A stretch of DNA of 64,000 nucleotides from Weissella diestrammenae (GTDB taxonomy: Bacteria; Bacillota; Bacilli; Lactobacillales; Lactobacillaceae), in the NCBI RefSeq assembly GCF_014397255.1, contig NZ_CP060724.1, positions 1,364,001 through 1,428,000 of the forward strand, in the 5' to 3' direction. Under the pieces are notes generated by a model. The model worked only from the letters and a program-made list of their open reading frames with translations. It was not told the origin of the DNA and made no database searches. Numbering within the stretch: the first letter of the stretch is position 1; each line of letters starts with the position of its first letter. Positions 25,822 through 34,653 of the stretch are shown here, one piece after another. Made by a program: the position numbers and the translations under genes.

Positions 25822-26661
25822 ATGCAAAAAAGATTAACACAACAGAGTTGGTTTCGTATTTTGGCCTTGATTGTTGCTTTAGAAATGATAGCATTTTCAA
25901 TCAATTTTTTTTATGCACCGATTAATGTTGCAGCTGGTGGTGCCACGGGTATCGCGATTTTATTAGATGCGGCTTTTGGGTTCAATCGTGCTCTAACGGT
26001 GTTAATCATTAATATTGCAATGATTGGGTTAGCAGCTATCTTTTTAGACCGTAATACGGTGCGTAACATTGCTTTTGGTAGTTTTTTATTGCCGATATTA
26101 TTATATATTACGCCAAGTTTTCAGCTAGTTGATGACGCGATTTTAGCGGTTATCATTGGTGGTGCTGTCTTTGCAGCGGGCATTGCCATTCTTTATCGAT
26201 TAGAGGCATCAAGTGGTGGAACGACAGTACCGCCGATGATCTTAAAAAAATATTTCAAGATTAATTCTGCACTATCATTACTTGGGATTGACATGCTGGT
26301 GACCTTTTTTAATTTGTTCGTTTCAGGTACCAATGCATTTTTCCTTGCTGCGTTTTCTTTGGTTGTTACATCAATTATCATGCGATATATTGAAACTGGA
26401 CTAGATTTGAAACGTCAGGTTCAAATTATGAGCAATCACAAATTAGATGATATTCAGGCAATGTTGCTAGCTGAAAATATTAGTATGACCGTATATGACG
26501 TTCGGGGTGGTTATACTGATGATAATAAAACGATGTTAATGGTGATGGTTGATAGTTCAAATTATGCCCATATGTTACGGCAGATTCACGATATTGATGA
26601 GAATGCATTTATTGTGACGACCAATGTGACAGAAGTACATGGTGGGCGCCTAGGCTATTAA
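25822..26661 (+). CDS. YitT-family membrane protein
   Basis: A 279-residue protein with five to six membrane helices in the first 190 residues, including the glycine-rich NVAAGGATGIAILL segment and RLEASSGGTTVPPMILKKYF, both typical of the YitT/DUF161 family. A C-terminal soluble DUF2179 domain (about 195-275) ends TTNVTEVHGGRLGY. The transported or sensed molecule is unknown for the family. Ribosome site gaggac. It is probably monocistronic. Confidence 0.85.
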   Translation: MQKRLTQQSWFRILALIVALEMIAFSINFFYAPINVAAGGATGIAILLDAAFGFNRALTVLIINIAMIGLAAIFLDRNTVRNIAFGSFLLPILLYITPSFQLVDDAILAVIIGGAVFAAGIAILYRLEASSGGTTVPPMILKKYFKINSALSLLGIDMLVTFFNLFVSGTNAFFLAAFSLVVTSIIMRYIETGLDLKRQVQIMSNHKLDDIQAMLLAENISMTVYDVRGGYTDDNKTMLMVMVDSSNYAHMLRQIHDIDENAFIVTTNVTEVHGGRLGY

Positions 26662-26770
26662 TTAAGCAGGATGAGTGAAATTACCGTTTCAAAGTAATGG
26701 TCAAAATTAAAGGGAAAAGGTTACCAATAAAAAAGGAAACTGATACATTTTTAAATCAGAGGAAAAAATA

Positions 26771-27514
26771 ATGGTTGAAAATTCACAAATCAAAAAATTT
26801 TTAAATGTGGGCATGGTTGATATCAGCATTATGCTGTTACAGCATTATCGAGAACTTGGTTTGTCTGATGAAGAATTGTTGGTGTATATACAAATTAAAG
26901 CGATGTTAGATCGCGGATTTTATGAACCAAGTACGGAAAAAATTGCTCATTTTATGGGAACTGATGCACGAAAAGTATTTTCAATTATTGAATCGATGCG
27001 GGCTAAAAAATTAGTGGTTTTTGAAAATAAGCATGACGAACAACAGCGCTTGGTCACGACGCTCGACTTTCAACCGCTTTATGACCTATTGTTAAAATTA
27101 CCAAGTGATAACGCAACCCGAGCGCAGGATCGCGTGGATCAAAATCCAGTCACCGTATTCAGTGATGAGCCCAAGCGTTCGGAAATATTTGAATTAATTG
27201 AGCGTGAGTTTGGTCGTCAATTGTCACCAACAGAATTGGAAACAGTCATTAATTGGTTTGATGTTGATCACTTTTTACCAGTATTAATTCGAGCAGCAAT
27301 TAAAGAGGCAGTTCTAAATCAGGCTTTGAATTTGCGCTATATTGAATCGATTTTGGTAAATTGGACCAAATTAAATTATCGCTCTGAACAAGATGTGATT
27401 GCAAATTCAAAACGTCGAAAGGCTTATCAAATAAAAAAGAATCAACCGACCAATCAGAAAACGCATATTCCGTTGGATGTTGATTTATTAGATCTCAATC
27501 CGGAGCAGTTATAA
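26771..27514 (+). CDS. dnaD: DnaD-like primosome protein
   Basis: A 247-residue protein with the two-domain DnaD plan. The N-terminal winged-helix (about 1-110) contains YRELGLSDEELLVYIQIKAML and KIAHFMGTDARKVFSII. The C-terminal DnaB/DnaD-like domain (about 130-215) contains IFELIEREFGRQLSPTELETVINW and the YIESILVNW helix. It helps load the replicative helicase in Firmicutes. The lysine-rich tail is short. The next gene starts three bases after the stop, so dnaD and ogt are co-transcribed. Confidence 0.85.
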   Translation: MVENSQIKKFLNVGMVDISIMLLQHYRELGLSDEELLVYIQIKAMLDRGFYEPSTEKIAHFMGTDARKVFSIIESMRAKKLVVFENKHDEQQRLVTTLDFQPLYDLLLKLPSDNATRAQDRVDQNPVTVFSDEPKRSEIFELIEREFGRQLSPTELETVINWFDVDHFLPVLIRAAIKEAVLNQALNLRYIESILVNWTKLNYRSEQDVIANSKRRKAYQIKKNQPTNQKTHIPLDVDLLDLNPEQL

Positions 27515-27516
27515 AT

Positions 27517-27993
27517 ATGGTCTATTACGAGACACAGCCATTTTTTCAAGGACAGATTACCTTGTTTCAATCTGATTCAAAACTGGTTTTTGTTAGTTTG
27601 GCAGAAAATGCGGTTGAAGAGTTTCACCTGTTTTATCCAGCATTAGACCTCCAACCAGGATCCGTAGACGCCATGATAAATTTTTTAGGCTATGCGCAAA
27701 ATCGAGAGGTAGATTTCTCATATGTGGCTTTTGATTTTCTTCAGGGGACACCATTTCAGCGAACAGTTTGGCAATTTTTAATGTCAGTCAAAGTAGGTAC
27801 AACAATAACATATCAAGATGTGGCATTCGCAATTAAAAAGCCGAATGCGATCCGAGCCGTTGCAACAGCAGTTGGAAAGAATCCGTTAACGATTATGATT
27901 CCATGTCACCGTATAGTACCGAAAGCAGGCGGAACGGGGCGTTACCGCTATGGCGAAAAATGGAAAAACGAATTATTAAGACATGAAAATTAA
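27517..27993 (+). CDS. ogt: Methylated-DNA--protein-cysteine methyltransferase
   Basis: A 158-residue DNA-repair protein that takes the alkyl group from O6-methylguanine onto its active-site Cys in MIPCHRIVPKAGGTGRYRYG. The helix-turn-helix region GTPFQRTVWQFLMSVKVGTTITYQDVA is intact. The usual end GxYxxGxxxKxxLLxxE is present as GRYRYGEKWKNELLRHE. It lies directly behind dnaD with only a two-base gap. Confidence 0.92.
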   Translation: MVYYETQPFFQGQITLFQSDSKLVFVSLAENAVEEFHLFYPALDLQPGSVDAMINFLGYAQNREVDFSYVAFDFLQGTPFQRTVWQFLMSVKVGTTITYQDVAFAIKKPNAIRAVATAVGKNPLTIMIPCHRIVPKAGGTGRYRYGEKWKNELLRHEN

Positions 27994-28012
27994 AATTAAT
28001 GTGGAGGACGCC

Positions 28013-28522
28013 ATGATTAATCGAAAAAAAATTAAGTCAGTATTACCTGATCAACTGTTAGACAGTGTAGGTGCAGTTAATACATTGAGTGATACAGTGA
28101 TGGATAGCCAAATTGCTGGTGAATTCAGGTCATTTCTAACTGGAGATAAAGTGACGGGCTTTGCAATTGGTGTGGTTGTCGGAAATGCCTTTTCTAGCTT
28201 TGTACAAAATTTTGTTGAACTGCTTGGAGGCGTGTATACATTTTTTAAAATTTGGATTCAAAAAAATACAATGGACGCATCTGTGATTCCTTTTGGAGAT
28301 TTTAGTAAGTCGTTTATCACGATGCTTTTAATCGCTGCTTCAGTTTTCTTCTTTATCCGGATTTTAAATACGTTTTTAGCTCGAAATCCCACTGAGAAAT
28401 TTGGCTATAATGCCACATTAATTGAAACAAAACGTTTGCATCAAGAACAAATTAGAACTAATGAATTGTTGGCCAGTTTGATTGAACTTGAAAAAGGGCA
28501 TCAAGACATACATCATCAATGA
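28013..28522 (+). CDS. mscL: Large-conductance mechanosensitive channel (divergent MscL)
   Basis: The start at ATG 28013 with gtggaggacgcc upstream gives 169 residues; an in-frame ATG at 27983 overlaps ogt. The first membrane helix (FLTGDKVTGFAIGVVVGNAFSSFVQNFVE) and the second (SFITMLLIAASVFFFIRILNTFL) fit MscL. The protein has about 35 extra N-terminal and some extra C-terminal residues compared with the usual 130, and the end is a charged helix. It would release solutes on hypo-osmotic shock. The divergence leaves some doubt. Confidence 0.72.
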   Translation: MINRKKIKSVLPDQLLDSVGAVNTLSDTVMDSQIAGEFRSFLTGDKVTGFAIGVVVGNAFSSFVQNFVELLGGVYTFFKIWIQKNTMDASVIPFGDFSKSFITMLLIAASVFFFIRILNTFLARNPTEKFGYNATLIETKRLHQEQIRTNELLASLIELEKGHQDIHHQ

Positions 28523-28559
28523 TATAATGTTTGTAATATAAAAGAAGGTAGGCATCATA

Positions 28560-28697
28560 ATGAAAAAATCTGATAAATTAGCAAAGAAGCGTGCAACACG
28601 ATTGACTAATGAGGTGGAATTACAATTAAAGCGTGGTTTGATTCACGTTGAATTAATGGATTCACCAGAAGCGGTTCAGGCGTTCTTAGAAGCGTAG
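28560..28697 (+). CDS. Small basic hypothetical protein
   Basis: A 45-residue frame preceded by a TATAAT box (28523-28528) and an aagaaggtagg site. It begins with a basic helix (MKKSDKLAKKRATRLTNEVE) and ends DSPEAVQAFLEA. No family is recognised. Its own promoter elements and sensible codon use suggest a real gene; it may be a small nucleic-acid or ribosome-associated protein. Confidence 0.5.
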   Translation: MKKSDKLAKKRATRLTNEVELQLKRGLIHVELMDSPEAVQAFLEA

Positions 28698-28883
28698 GCA
28701 GCAACTAATTTGAACTGTCATTGACTAAGATGTATTAATAGATGTGAAAAGCTTTGAAAATACTCATAATTTAATTGTTTATTCATAAAAATAATGATAA
28801 AATATTCACAAATTAATAGTTATAATGACATCAAAGAGAAATGGGATGTAAATAAGTATTTTAGATTGATAAGGAGGCCGATT

Positions 28884-29276
28884 ATGGTCACATTATTTAC
28901 TTCACCAAGTTGCACCTCTTGCCGAAAAGCAAAAGCGTGGTTGGAAATGCATGATATTCCGTACATTGAGCGAAACATGATGAAGCACCCGATGTCTCGT
29001 GAAGAGATAAAACACATTTTGAGTTTGACAGAAGGTGGTACTGAAGAAATTATTTCTGTACGGTCAAAATTATTTAGTGATATGAAGACTCGCTTGGATG
29101 ATTTAACGTTGAATGAAATGATTGATTTGATTCAACAATATCCAGCATTAATCAAACGACCACTGTTAGTAGATGACAAGTGTTTACAAGTTGGATACAA
29201 TGAGGACGAAATTCGCTGTTTCTTACCTCGAAAAGTACGCCAAGCCGAATTAGCACGATTGACTTTATTGGCGTGA
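28884..29276 (+). CDS. spx: Spx-family redox transcriptional regulator
   Basis: ATG 28884 with aaggaggccgatt upstream gives 130 residues. It is an ArsC-like thioredoxin-fold protein with the redox CxxC (CTSC, residues 10-13) and the RxRx segment of the RNA polymerase alpha-CTD interaction ([17 protein letters not shown]). Spx binds the alpha subunit and controls the thiol-stress response. It is degraded through ClpXP, while MecA, encoded next, is a Clp adaptor; the spx-mecA order is conserved in Firmicutes. Confidence 0.93.
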   Translation: MVTLFTSPSCTSCRKAKAWLEMHDIPYIERNMMKHPMSREEIKHILSLTEGGTEEIISVRSKLFSDMKTRLDDLTLNEMIDLIQQYPALIKRPLLVDDKCLQVGYNEDEIRCFLPRKVRQAELARLTLLA

Positions 29277-29431
29277 CATGAAACGCAGATAATGCGGGAA
29301 GTTATTGAATTTAGGACAGTTGCAAAGGTCAACAAGTGTACGCATGACCATTCGTCTGTTTTTTTAATGTCTTTTTGTATATAATAGAGGATAGATAGAT
29401 GAAGTAGATTGGTTTAAAGGAGGCAGCACTT

Positions 29432-30154
29432 ATGGAAATGGAACGTATTAATGAGGATACCATAAGGGTCTTGGTTACCAATGACGATTTAACTGAACGT
29501 AGTATTTCGATTGTAGAATTATTGGGCAATCAAGAGGCAATTGAAAAGTTCTTCTACAGCATTTTAGAAGAAGTTGATATTGACCATGATTTTGAACAAA
29601 ATGATGCTGTGACATTTCAGGTTTTGCCAAATCGGAATGGCCTAGAAATGTTCATTTCAAAGAATATTTCTGAAGATCAGATACCAACGAATTTAATTAA
29701 TAACATTTTAGGTGATCAGACCGATAAAGAAGTCAATGATGATGTGTCAGAGGAATTGCTGTCACAGTTATTGGACAGTGATACATCACGACGAACGAAA
29801 AAGCCGATTGGGAATGATAAGACCCAAAATGATAAAATTGTTTCGGAGGCTGCTGGAAAACAAAGCGTGATTCCAAACGAAATCATTTTTAAATTTGATG
29901 ATTTTGAGGGCTTGATTTTATTGGCACAAGCGTTAAATATTGCAGCTGCAAGCCGCTTGATTTCCTATGAAAATTCGTATTATTTGGAATTTATTTTTGA
30001 TGATACGTACGACATTGATGAAATTAAAAATATTACAGCCATTGTCCGAGAATTTGGCAAGTTAACGCCAGTTGCAGCAGAGGTATTAGCTGAGCATGGT
30101 CAAGTTATTTTCGACGCAAATGCTTTAGATCAAATTTTAAGTTACTTTAAATAA
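29432..30154 (+). CDS. mecA: Adaptor protein MecA
   Basis: A 240-residue protein with strong ribosome site aaaggaggcagc and a TATAAT at 29380-29385. The N-terminal target-binding domain (MEMERINEDTIRVLVTNDDL) is followed by an acidic linker (about 90-140). The C-terminal ClpC-binding domain contains IIFKFDDFEGLILLAQAL and ends EVLAEHGQVIFDANALDQIL. It delivers ComK/ComX-like and other substrates to ClpCP. It fits the spx-mecA-coiA-pepF neighbourhood, here interrupted by PTS genes. Confidence 0.93.
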   Translation: MEMERINEDTIRVLVTNDDLTERSISIVELLGNQEAIEKFFYSILEEVDIDHDFEQNDAVTFQVLPNRNGLEMFISKNISEDQIPTNLINNILGDQTDKEVNDDVSEELLSQLLDSDTSRRTKKPIGNDKTQNDKIVSEAAGKQSVIPNEIIFKFDDFEGLILLAQALNIAAASRLISYENSYYLEFIFDDTYDIDEIKNITAIVREFGKLTPVAAEVLAEHGQVIFDANALDQILSYFK

Positions 30155-30182
30155 TTATTTTTACAAAATATTCAATAAATTA

Positions 30183-30216
30183 GGCGAGGATGGTCATCAT
30201 TCCTCGCCTTTTTTTT
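30183..30216 (+). terminator. mecA terminator
   Basis: GGCGAGGA pairs with TCCTCGCC around a ten-base loop, followed by a run of eight T. Confidence 0.88.
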
Positions 30217-30248
30217 CATAGTTTTTGAATACAATAAAAGAGTTGAAG

Positions 30249-30318
30249 AATGATAATCACTCACATTGATGTAAGCGCTTGCAATTTAATGAGATTATCA
30301 TTACAATTAAATTATAAT
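30249..30318 (+). promoter_or_regulatory. Operator region of PTS genes: cre nested in a larger palindrome, plus -10 box
   Basis: A cre-like palindrome TGTAAGCGCTTGCA lies at 30270-30283 for CcpA. It is flanked symmetrically by the ten-base inverted repeat AATGATAATC (30249-30258) and GATTATCATT (30293-30302), with almost the same centre. TATAAT follows at 30313-30318. No clear -35 box is visible, suggesting activator dependence. Two regulators may compete here. Confidence 0.65.
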
Positions 30319-30349
30319 ATTGGACACAAATCAGAAATGGAGAAATCAA

Positions 30350-30667
30350 ATGGCAGAAAAAATAATTATGTTAGCGTGCTCAGCAGGTATGTCAACGTCA
30401 ATGTTGGTTCAAAGAATGGAAGAAGCAGCAAAAGAGAATGGTAAAGACTATGAGATTTTTGCTAAATCAACGTCAGACATTGATGATCAAATTGCAAATC
30501 ACAAGCCTGATGTGCTTTTGCTTGGCCCTCAAGTAGGGTATATGAAAGATGAAATTAAGGCGAAAACAGACGCTGCTGGTATTCCGATGGATGTCATTAA
30601 TATGATGGATTACGGCATGATGAAAGGCGCAAATGTGCTGCAGGCTGCTGAGAAATTGATGGTGTAA
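30350..30667 (+). CDS. PTS lactose/cellobiose-type EIIB component
   Basis: ATG 30350 gives 105 residues. MLACSAGMSTSMLVQRM contains the phosphorylated Cys10 in the P-loop-like CxxGMSTS motif of the Lac-family IIB (PF02302). DVLLLGPQVGYM and the end QAAEKLMV are conserved. It passes phosphate from IIA to the sugar bound by a IIC that is not in this window. The gene is controlled by the cre region upstream and followed by its IIA partner. Confidence 0.9.
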   Translation: MAEKIIMLACSAGMSTSMLVQRMEEAAKENGKDYEIFAKSTSDIDDQIANHKPDVLLLGPQVGYMKDEIKAKTDAAGIPMDVINMMDYGMMKGANVLQAAEKLMV

Positions 30668-30703
30668 ATTTTGACGTTTTGACGAGACAAAATGGAGGGT
30701 AAT

Positions 30704-31096
30704 ATGGCAACTACGATTGAGCAGTTGACAGAGAAAGTGGCTGAAATTCAAGCACAATTGGCATTAGCTAGTCATCCGATGCAAGATGAGACGCGAATGT
30801 CAACCGTGATGGGGTTAATCATGCATGGTGGTTCAATAAAAGGTTATGCACTGCAAGCAATTAAGGCTGCCCGTGAAGGTGATTTTGAAGCTGCAGATGA
30901 ATTTTTATCTCAATCGATGGCAGAAGATAAATTGGCACATGACGCCCAAACTGAAATGTTAACTCAGGCCGCTCAAGGTGAAAATGTTCCGATTGATATT
31001 TATATGGTGCATGCCCAAGATCATGTGATGACCGGTATCGCAACACGGGAATTAGCGATTGAGATGGTCGCATTGTATCGAAAGCTTGCTGACTAA
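30704..31096 (+). CDS. PTS lactose/cellobiose-type EIIA component
   Basis: ATG 30704 with atggagggtaa upstream gives 130 residues. GLIMHGGSIKGYALQAIKAAREGDFEAADEF and the phosphorylated His region IDIYMVHAQDHVMT mark the PTS_IIA family (PF02255), a trimeric helical protein. It accepts phosphate from HPr and gives it to the IIB encoded just before. No IIC or phospho-beta-glucosidase lies nearby, so these two may serve an unlinked permease. The N-terminus is slightly longer than usual. Confidence 0.88.
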   Translation: MATTIEQLTEKVAEIQAQLALASHPMQDETRMSTVMGLIMHGGSIKGYALQAIKAAREGDFEAADEFLSQSMAEDKLAHDAQTEMLTQAAQGENVPIDIYMVHAQDHVMTGIATRELAIEMVALYRKLAD

Positions 31097-31142
31097 TTCT
31101 GGACGATGTCGATTTATTCGGTAAAAATTAAGATTATATAAG

Positions 31143-31184
31143 AAACCGTGACGATCAGTGGTTAGCTGAAAGTCATGGTTTTTA
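31143..31184 (+). terminator. Terminator after PTS genes
   Basis: AAACCGTGAC pairs with GTCATGGTTT around a 17-base loop, followed by a short T run. It separates the PTS genes from coiA. Confidence 0.7.
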
Positions 31185-31326
31185 ATTGAATAGTGAGAAA
31201 TGAAGCGAAGGGGAGTGCGTGTCATCGAAAACTTATGTGGCAGCAAATGACAAATAAAATGTTATATTTTATTATTTTTTGGTTCTTTATTCTTAGTGAA
31301 CAAGTTTGGAGAAGTTGAGGTGATTT

Positions 31327-31905
31327 ATGTTAACTGCTGTCGATGTAACTGGTAATACGATATTAGCAAGAGATGCGCAGAAAAAACAAAATTATTTTTG
31401 TCCAGCTTGTCGACAAAGGGTTTGTTTACGACTTGGACAAATTAGAGTTCAGCATTTTTCACATGTGCAGATAATGACGTGTCGTGCAATGAGTGAGGGT
31501 GAGTCGGTTGAGCATCTATTTGGTAAACTACAGCTACATACTTATTTTGTGAGTTTGGGGTATCAAGTGACCCTTGAAAAGTTTTTACCCGCTATTCAAC
31601 AGCGACCAGATCTGGTTGTTGAGAGCCAGGGACGGTGTTTTATTATTGAATTTCAATGTGCACCAATTAGCTTTGAAACAATTAAGAAAAGAAATACTGG
31701 ATATGCCAGAATTGGGCTTCAGGTCTTTTGGATTCTGGGTACACCATATCAGAAGCAGAACTTAAGGCAGACAACGATGGCGAAATTCGCTCAAATTCAG
31801 CAGAATCATTTGGGCTTTTATTACTGGGTATCTCAGCCATCTGGGGGGATTTACAGTGGCAAGAATGGTCGCAAGTTGATGGAATTAACGGCAAAAATCA
31901 AATGA
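31327..31905 (+). CDS. coiA: Competence protein CoiA, N-terminal part (split gene)
   Basis: A 192-residue frame with gttgaggtgattt upstream. It has the CoiA N-terminal features: zinc-like pairs YFCPACRQRVCLR, then HFSHV. ESVEHLFGKLQLHTYF follows, then the nuclease-like core VTLEKFLPAIQQRPDLVVE ... FIIEFQCAPI, and the WILGTPYQ segment. CoiA is needed for integration of transforming DNA. The frame stops at 31905, where homologues continue; the missing C-terminal part is in the next frame, overlapping by four bases (ATGA). The protein is either split in two or interrupted by an indel. Confidence 0.78.
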   Translation: MLTAVDVTGNTILARDAQKKQNYFCPACRQRVCLRLGQIRVQHFSHVQIMTCRAMSEGESVEHLFGKLQLHTYFVSLGYQVTLEKFLPAIQQRPDLVVESQGRCFIIEFQCAPISFETIKKRNTGYARIGLQVFWILGTPYQKQNLRQTTMAKFAQIQQNHLGFYYWVSQPSGGIYSGKNGRKLMELTAKIK

Positions 31906-32369
31906 TGACACCCGAAAAAATAGTAAAAAAGCAAATTTATCAAATTCAATTACGCTTACTGCGTTCGGAAGAAAGCTTGCGCTCATTGGCTGAAAAAGTC
32001 TGTCAACAAGGACGCATTCTCACAGGAGTTCCTTGGTGTGTTCATAACTTTGAAAAATTACCTGGTGGATTAAAAAATGATCATTGGCTGACGAAATTAT
32101 CAGTCTTATTGGCTTTAGAAGGTGGGGCCAAATCAATTGACCAATTACTGACGGTCATTAGGCAAAATAGATGGTATCAATTTGCCTCGGAGGATGTTTG
32201 GCAAGTGCAGTTGCTTTGGCTGAAATTTGTGTTGTGGCAGTGGTTGAGGCAAAAAATTATTCGGTATCAGAATGGTTTGTTTTTCTTACGAATACAACCT
32301 AAATGGTATTCAGATTATCAAGACAAACAAAAGTGCTTCACAGATTTTATTGAGTTTTACACACAGTAA
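31902..32369 (+). CDS. coiA: CoiA C-terminal part in a second frame
   Basis: A 155-residue frame from ATG 31902, overlapping the N-terminal frame by ATGA. KKQIYQIQLRLLRSEESLRSLAEKV and ILTGVPWCVHNFEKLPGG resemble the C-terminal half of LAB CoiA proteins. There is no separate ribosome site of quality, so it would depend on coupled translation. The open frame extends back to 31728 within the first part, which fits a recent frameshift rather than an old split. A one-base difference in a relative would restore a single protein. Confidence 0.6.
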   Translation: MMTPEKIVKKQIYQIQLRLLRSEESLRSLAEKVCQQGRILTGVPWCVHNFEKLPGGLKNDHWLTKLSVLLALEGGAKSIDQLLTVIRQNRWYQFASEDVWQVQLLWLKFVLWQWLRQKIIRYQNGLFFLRIQPKWYSDYQDKQKCFTDFIEFYTQ

Positions 32370-32426
32370 CCGAAATAATGATAGAATTATCATTAAATCA
32401 ATTAAGAAATCGAAGGAGTGTATTTT

Positions 32427-34235
32427 ATGGTGAAGCAAATTCCAACGCGCGATGAAGTAGCGACAGAAAAGACATGGGATCTATCAACAATCTTCCCATC
32501 AGATGAAGCCTGGTTTGATGCCGTTGATAAAATTGAATTAGCGACTGAATCATCAGATGAGTATGCTAAAAAAGTGACTCAAAGTGGTCAAGATTTATAT
32601 GATGGATTAACATATGGTCTGCAATTGATGCGCCAATTAGAAAAAGTTTATGTTTATGCGTCAATGAAGGCTGACCAAGATACAACCAACACATTTTATC
32701 AGGGCTTGAACGCACAAGCAGGTGCTTTGGCAGCTAAAGTATCTGCAGCAATTGCTTTTTTTGATCCAGCTATCGTTGCTTTAACTGATAGTGAGATAAA
32801 GCAATTATTTGCGGACGAGCCGCGCTTAAACGATTTTAAGCACTATTTTAAGGCTATTTTAATACAAAGAGGGCATGTGCTTTCTCGTGAGTCAGAAGAA
32901 TTATTAGCGGGGGCTTCTGACATTTTCAATGCTTCCCAAAATACATTTAGCATTCTTGACAATGCTGATATTGAATTTGGTACAGTGGAAAACGATGAGG
33001 GCGAGATAGAAAAACTAACCAATGGTGTTTATAGTCGCTTGCTAGAGTCGGTAGACCCCGTGGTTCGAAAGAATACGTTTACCACTTTTTATGAGGCGTA
33101 TATTAAGTTGCAAAATACGTATGGCACGTTAATTAGTAGTCATGTAAAACAACAAAATTATCTGGCTCGGGTGCATCATTATTCTTCAGCACGTGAAGCA
33201 GCATTGGCGCAAAATTTTGTACCTGAAAAAGTTTATGACACGTTAGTTGAGGAAACACATCGGGCTTTACCACTATTACATCGTTATGTGGCACTTCGTA
33301 AAAAATTGCTTGGTTTATCAGAATTACATTCGTATGATTTATACACACCAATTTTAGGGACACCTGATTATCAGATTGATTATGAAACGGCTAAAGCCGA
33401 AGCCTTAGAAGCGTTGGCACCATTGGGTAAGGACTATCTTGATGTTGTGAACCAAGCGTATGATAATCGATGGATTGATGTTGTGGAAAATAAAGGTAAA
33501 CGGTCCGGGGCATACTCTGGTGGTTCATATGATACAAAACCATTTATTCTCTTAAATTGGGTGGATAACCTCAATAATCTGCATACATTGGTGCATGAGA
33601 TGGGACATTCAGTGCATAGCTATGAAACAAGGCAAAATCAACCATATCATTATGGTGATTATCCAATCTTTTTAGCTGAAATTGCATCAACGACAAATGA
33701 AAATTTATTGACTGATTATTTGTTGAATAAAATTGAAGATAAGGCATTACGAGCCTATGTCTTAAACCAATTTTTGGATGGTATGAAAGGCACAATGTTT
33801 AGACAGACACAATTTGCTGAATTTGAGCAGTGGATGCACGAAGAGGACGCAGCTGGGACGCCTTTAACAGCAGATGTACTAAATCAGGCATATGCAGAAT
33901 TAAACCAAACGTATTATGGACCAGCATTGACAGTTGATACTGAGATTGCTCATGAATGGGAGCGTATCCCGCATTTCTACTACGATTTTTATGTTTTCCA
34001 GTATGCGACCGGCTTTGCAGCAGCAACTGCATTTTCAGAACAAATTTTGCATGACGGACCAGAGGGTGTTGCAGCCTATAAAGGCTTTCTAAAAGCAGGA
34101 TCATCAGATTTCCCGGTAGATATTGTGAAACAAGCTGGCGTAGATATGACAAAGCCAGATTATCTGCGTGAAACATATCGTATTTTTGAAGAACGTCTAA
34201 ATGAGTTTGAACAATTGGTAGATGACTTGGCATAG
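32427..34235 (+). CDS. pepF: Oligoendopeptidase F
   Basis: ATG 32427 with gaaggagtg upstream gives 602 residues. An M3B zinc metallopeptidase with the HExxH motif in LVHEMGHSVHSYE and the downstream Glu in ISTTNE-like EIASTTNENLL. The C-terminal PALTVDTEIAHEWERIPHFYYDFYVFQYATGFAAA is diagnostic for PepF. It cuts peptides of about 7-17 residues in the cytoplasm, for nutrition and protein turnover. The coiA-pepF order is conserved in Firmicutes. Terminator follows. Confidence 0.95.
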   Translation: MVKQIPTRDEVATEKTWDLSTIFPSDEAWFDAVDKIELATESSDEYAKKVTQSGQDLYDGLTYGLQLMRQLEKVYVYASMKADQDTTNTFYQGLNAQAGALAAKVSAAIAFFDPAIVALTDSEIKQLFADEPRLNDFKHYFKAILIQRGHVLSRESEELLAGASDIFNASQNTFSILDNADIEFGTVENDEGEIEKLTNGVYSRLLESVDPVVRKNTFTTFYEAYIKLQNTYGTLISSHVKQQNYLARVHHYSSAREAALAQNFVPEKVYDTLVEETHRALPLLHRYVALRKKLLGLSELHSYDLYTPILGTPDYQIDYETAKAEALEALAPLGKDYLDVVNQAYDNRWIDVVENKGKRSGAYSGGSYDTKPFILLNWVDNLNNLHTLVHEMGHSVHSYETRQNQPYHYGDYPIFLAEIASTTNENLLTDYLLNKIEDKALRAYVLNQFLDGMKGTMFRQTQFAEFEQWMHEEDAAGTPLTADVLNQAYAELNQTYYGPALTVDTEIAHEWERIPHFYYDFYVFQYATGFAAATAFSEQILHDGPEGVAAYKGFLKAGSSDFPVDIVKQAGVDMTKPDYLRETYRIFEERLNEFEQLVDDLA

Positions 34236-34280
34236 TCAAGAACATAGATCAAATATTGCTTCCAAGAATGTTGGTCAATG

Positions 34281-34309
34281 AAAGGATAGCTTAGGATATC
34301 CTTTTCTTT
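34281..34309 (+). terminator. pepF terminator
   Basis: AAAGGATA pairs with TATCCTTT around GCTTAGGA, followed by TCTTTC. The tail is moderate. Confidence 0.6.
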
Positions 34310-34508
34310 CCGGTTGACAATCAATTCAAATAGGAGATGTTATTGGTTTGCACCGGCCGATGAGAAAATCATTGTTATTTTTCTGTATGAAATGTTTGTC
34401 GCAATCAGTATCGGTTACTGACATGAGAAATTTGTCATGCCTCAACTATGATGTAAGTGTTTAGAGTTTAGTTAAAACCCAGAAATCCTATAATCTAAAC
34501 GTTTTAAG

Positions 34509-34533
34509 GAATAGAGCAATCTGTTCTTTTTTT
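34509..34533 (+). terminator. Strong small hairpin terminator, copy 1 of a duplicated element
   Basis: GAATAGA pairs with TCTGTTC around the tetraloop GCAA, followed by seven T. A near-identical hairpin with GTAA loop occurs at 43703-43727. No gene ends immediately before it, so it is a leftover or closes a small transcript. Confidence 0.75.
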
Positions 34534-34653
34534 CTGTTTTTTGAGAGATGGTTGAATAATGGCGCGTATAACATCATAGTAAGTTGAATCGAGCGAAAGA
34601 TTTTTTTGAATCCTAAAATTCTTTTTTGAAAACAACAGTTTTTATCAATCTAT

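Noticed and set aside
29132-29335. Minus-strand frames opposite spx and before mecA
   Set aside because: They oppose a clear spx gene and lack ribosome sites or sensible products.
31890-31910. Programmed frameshift in coiA
   Set aside because: No heptameric slip sequence in the correct frame near the overlap; a split gene with ATGA coupling or a simple indel fits better.
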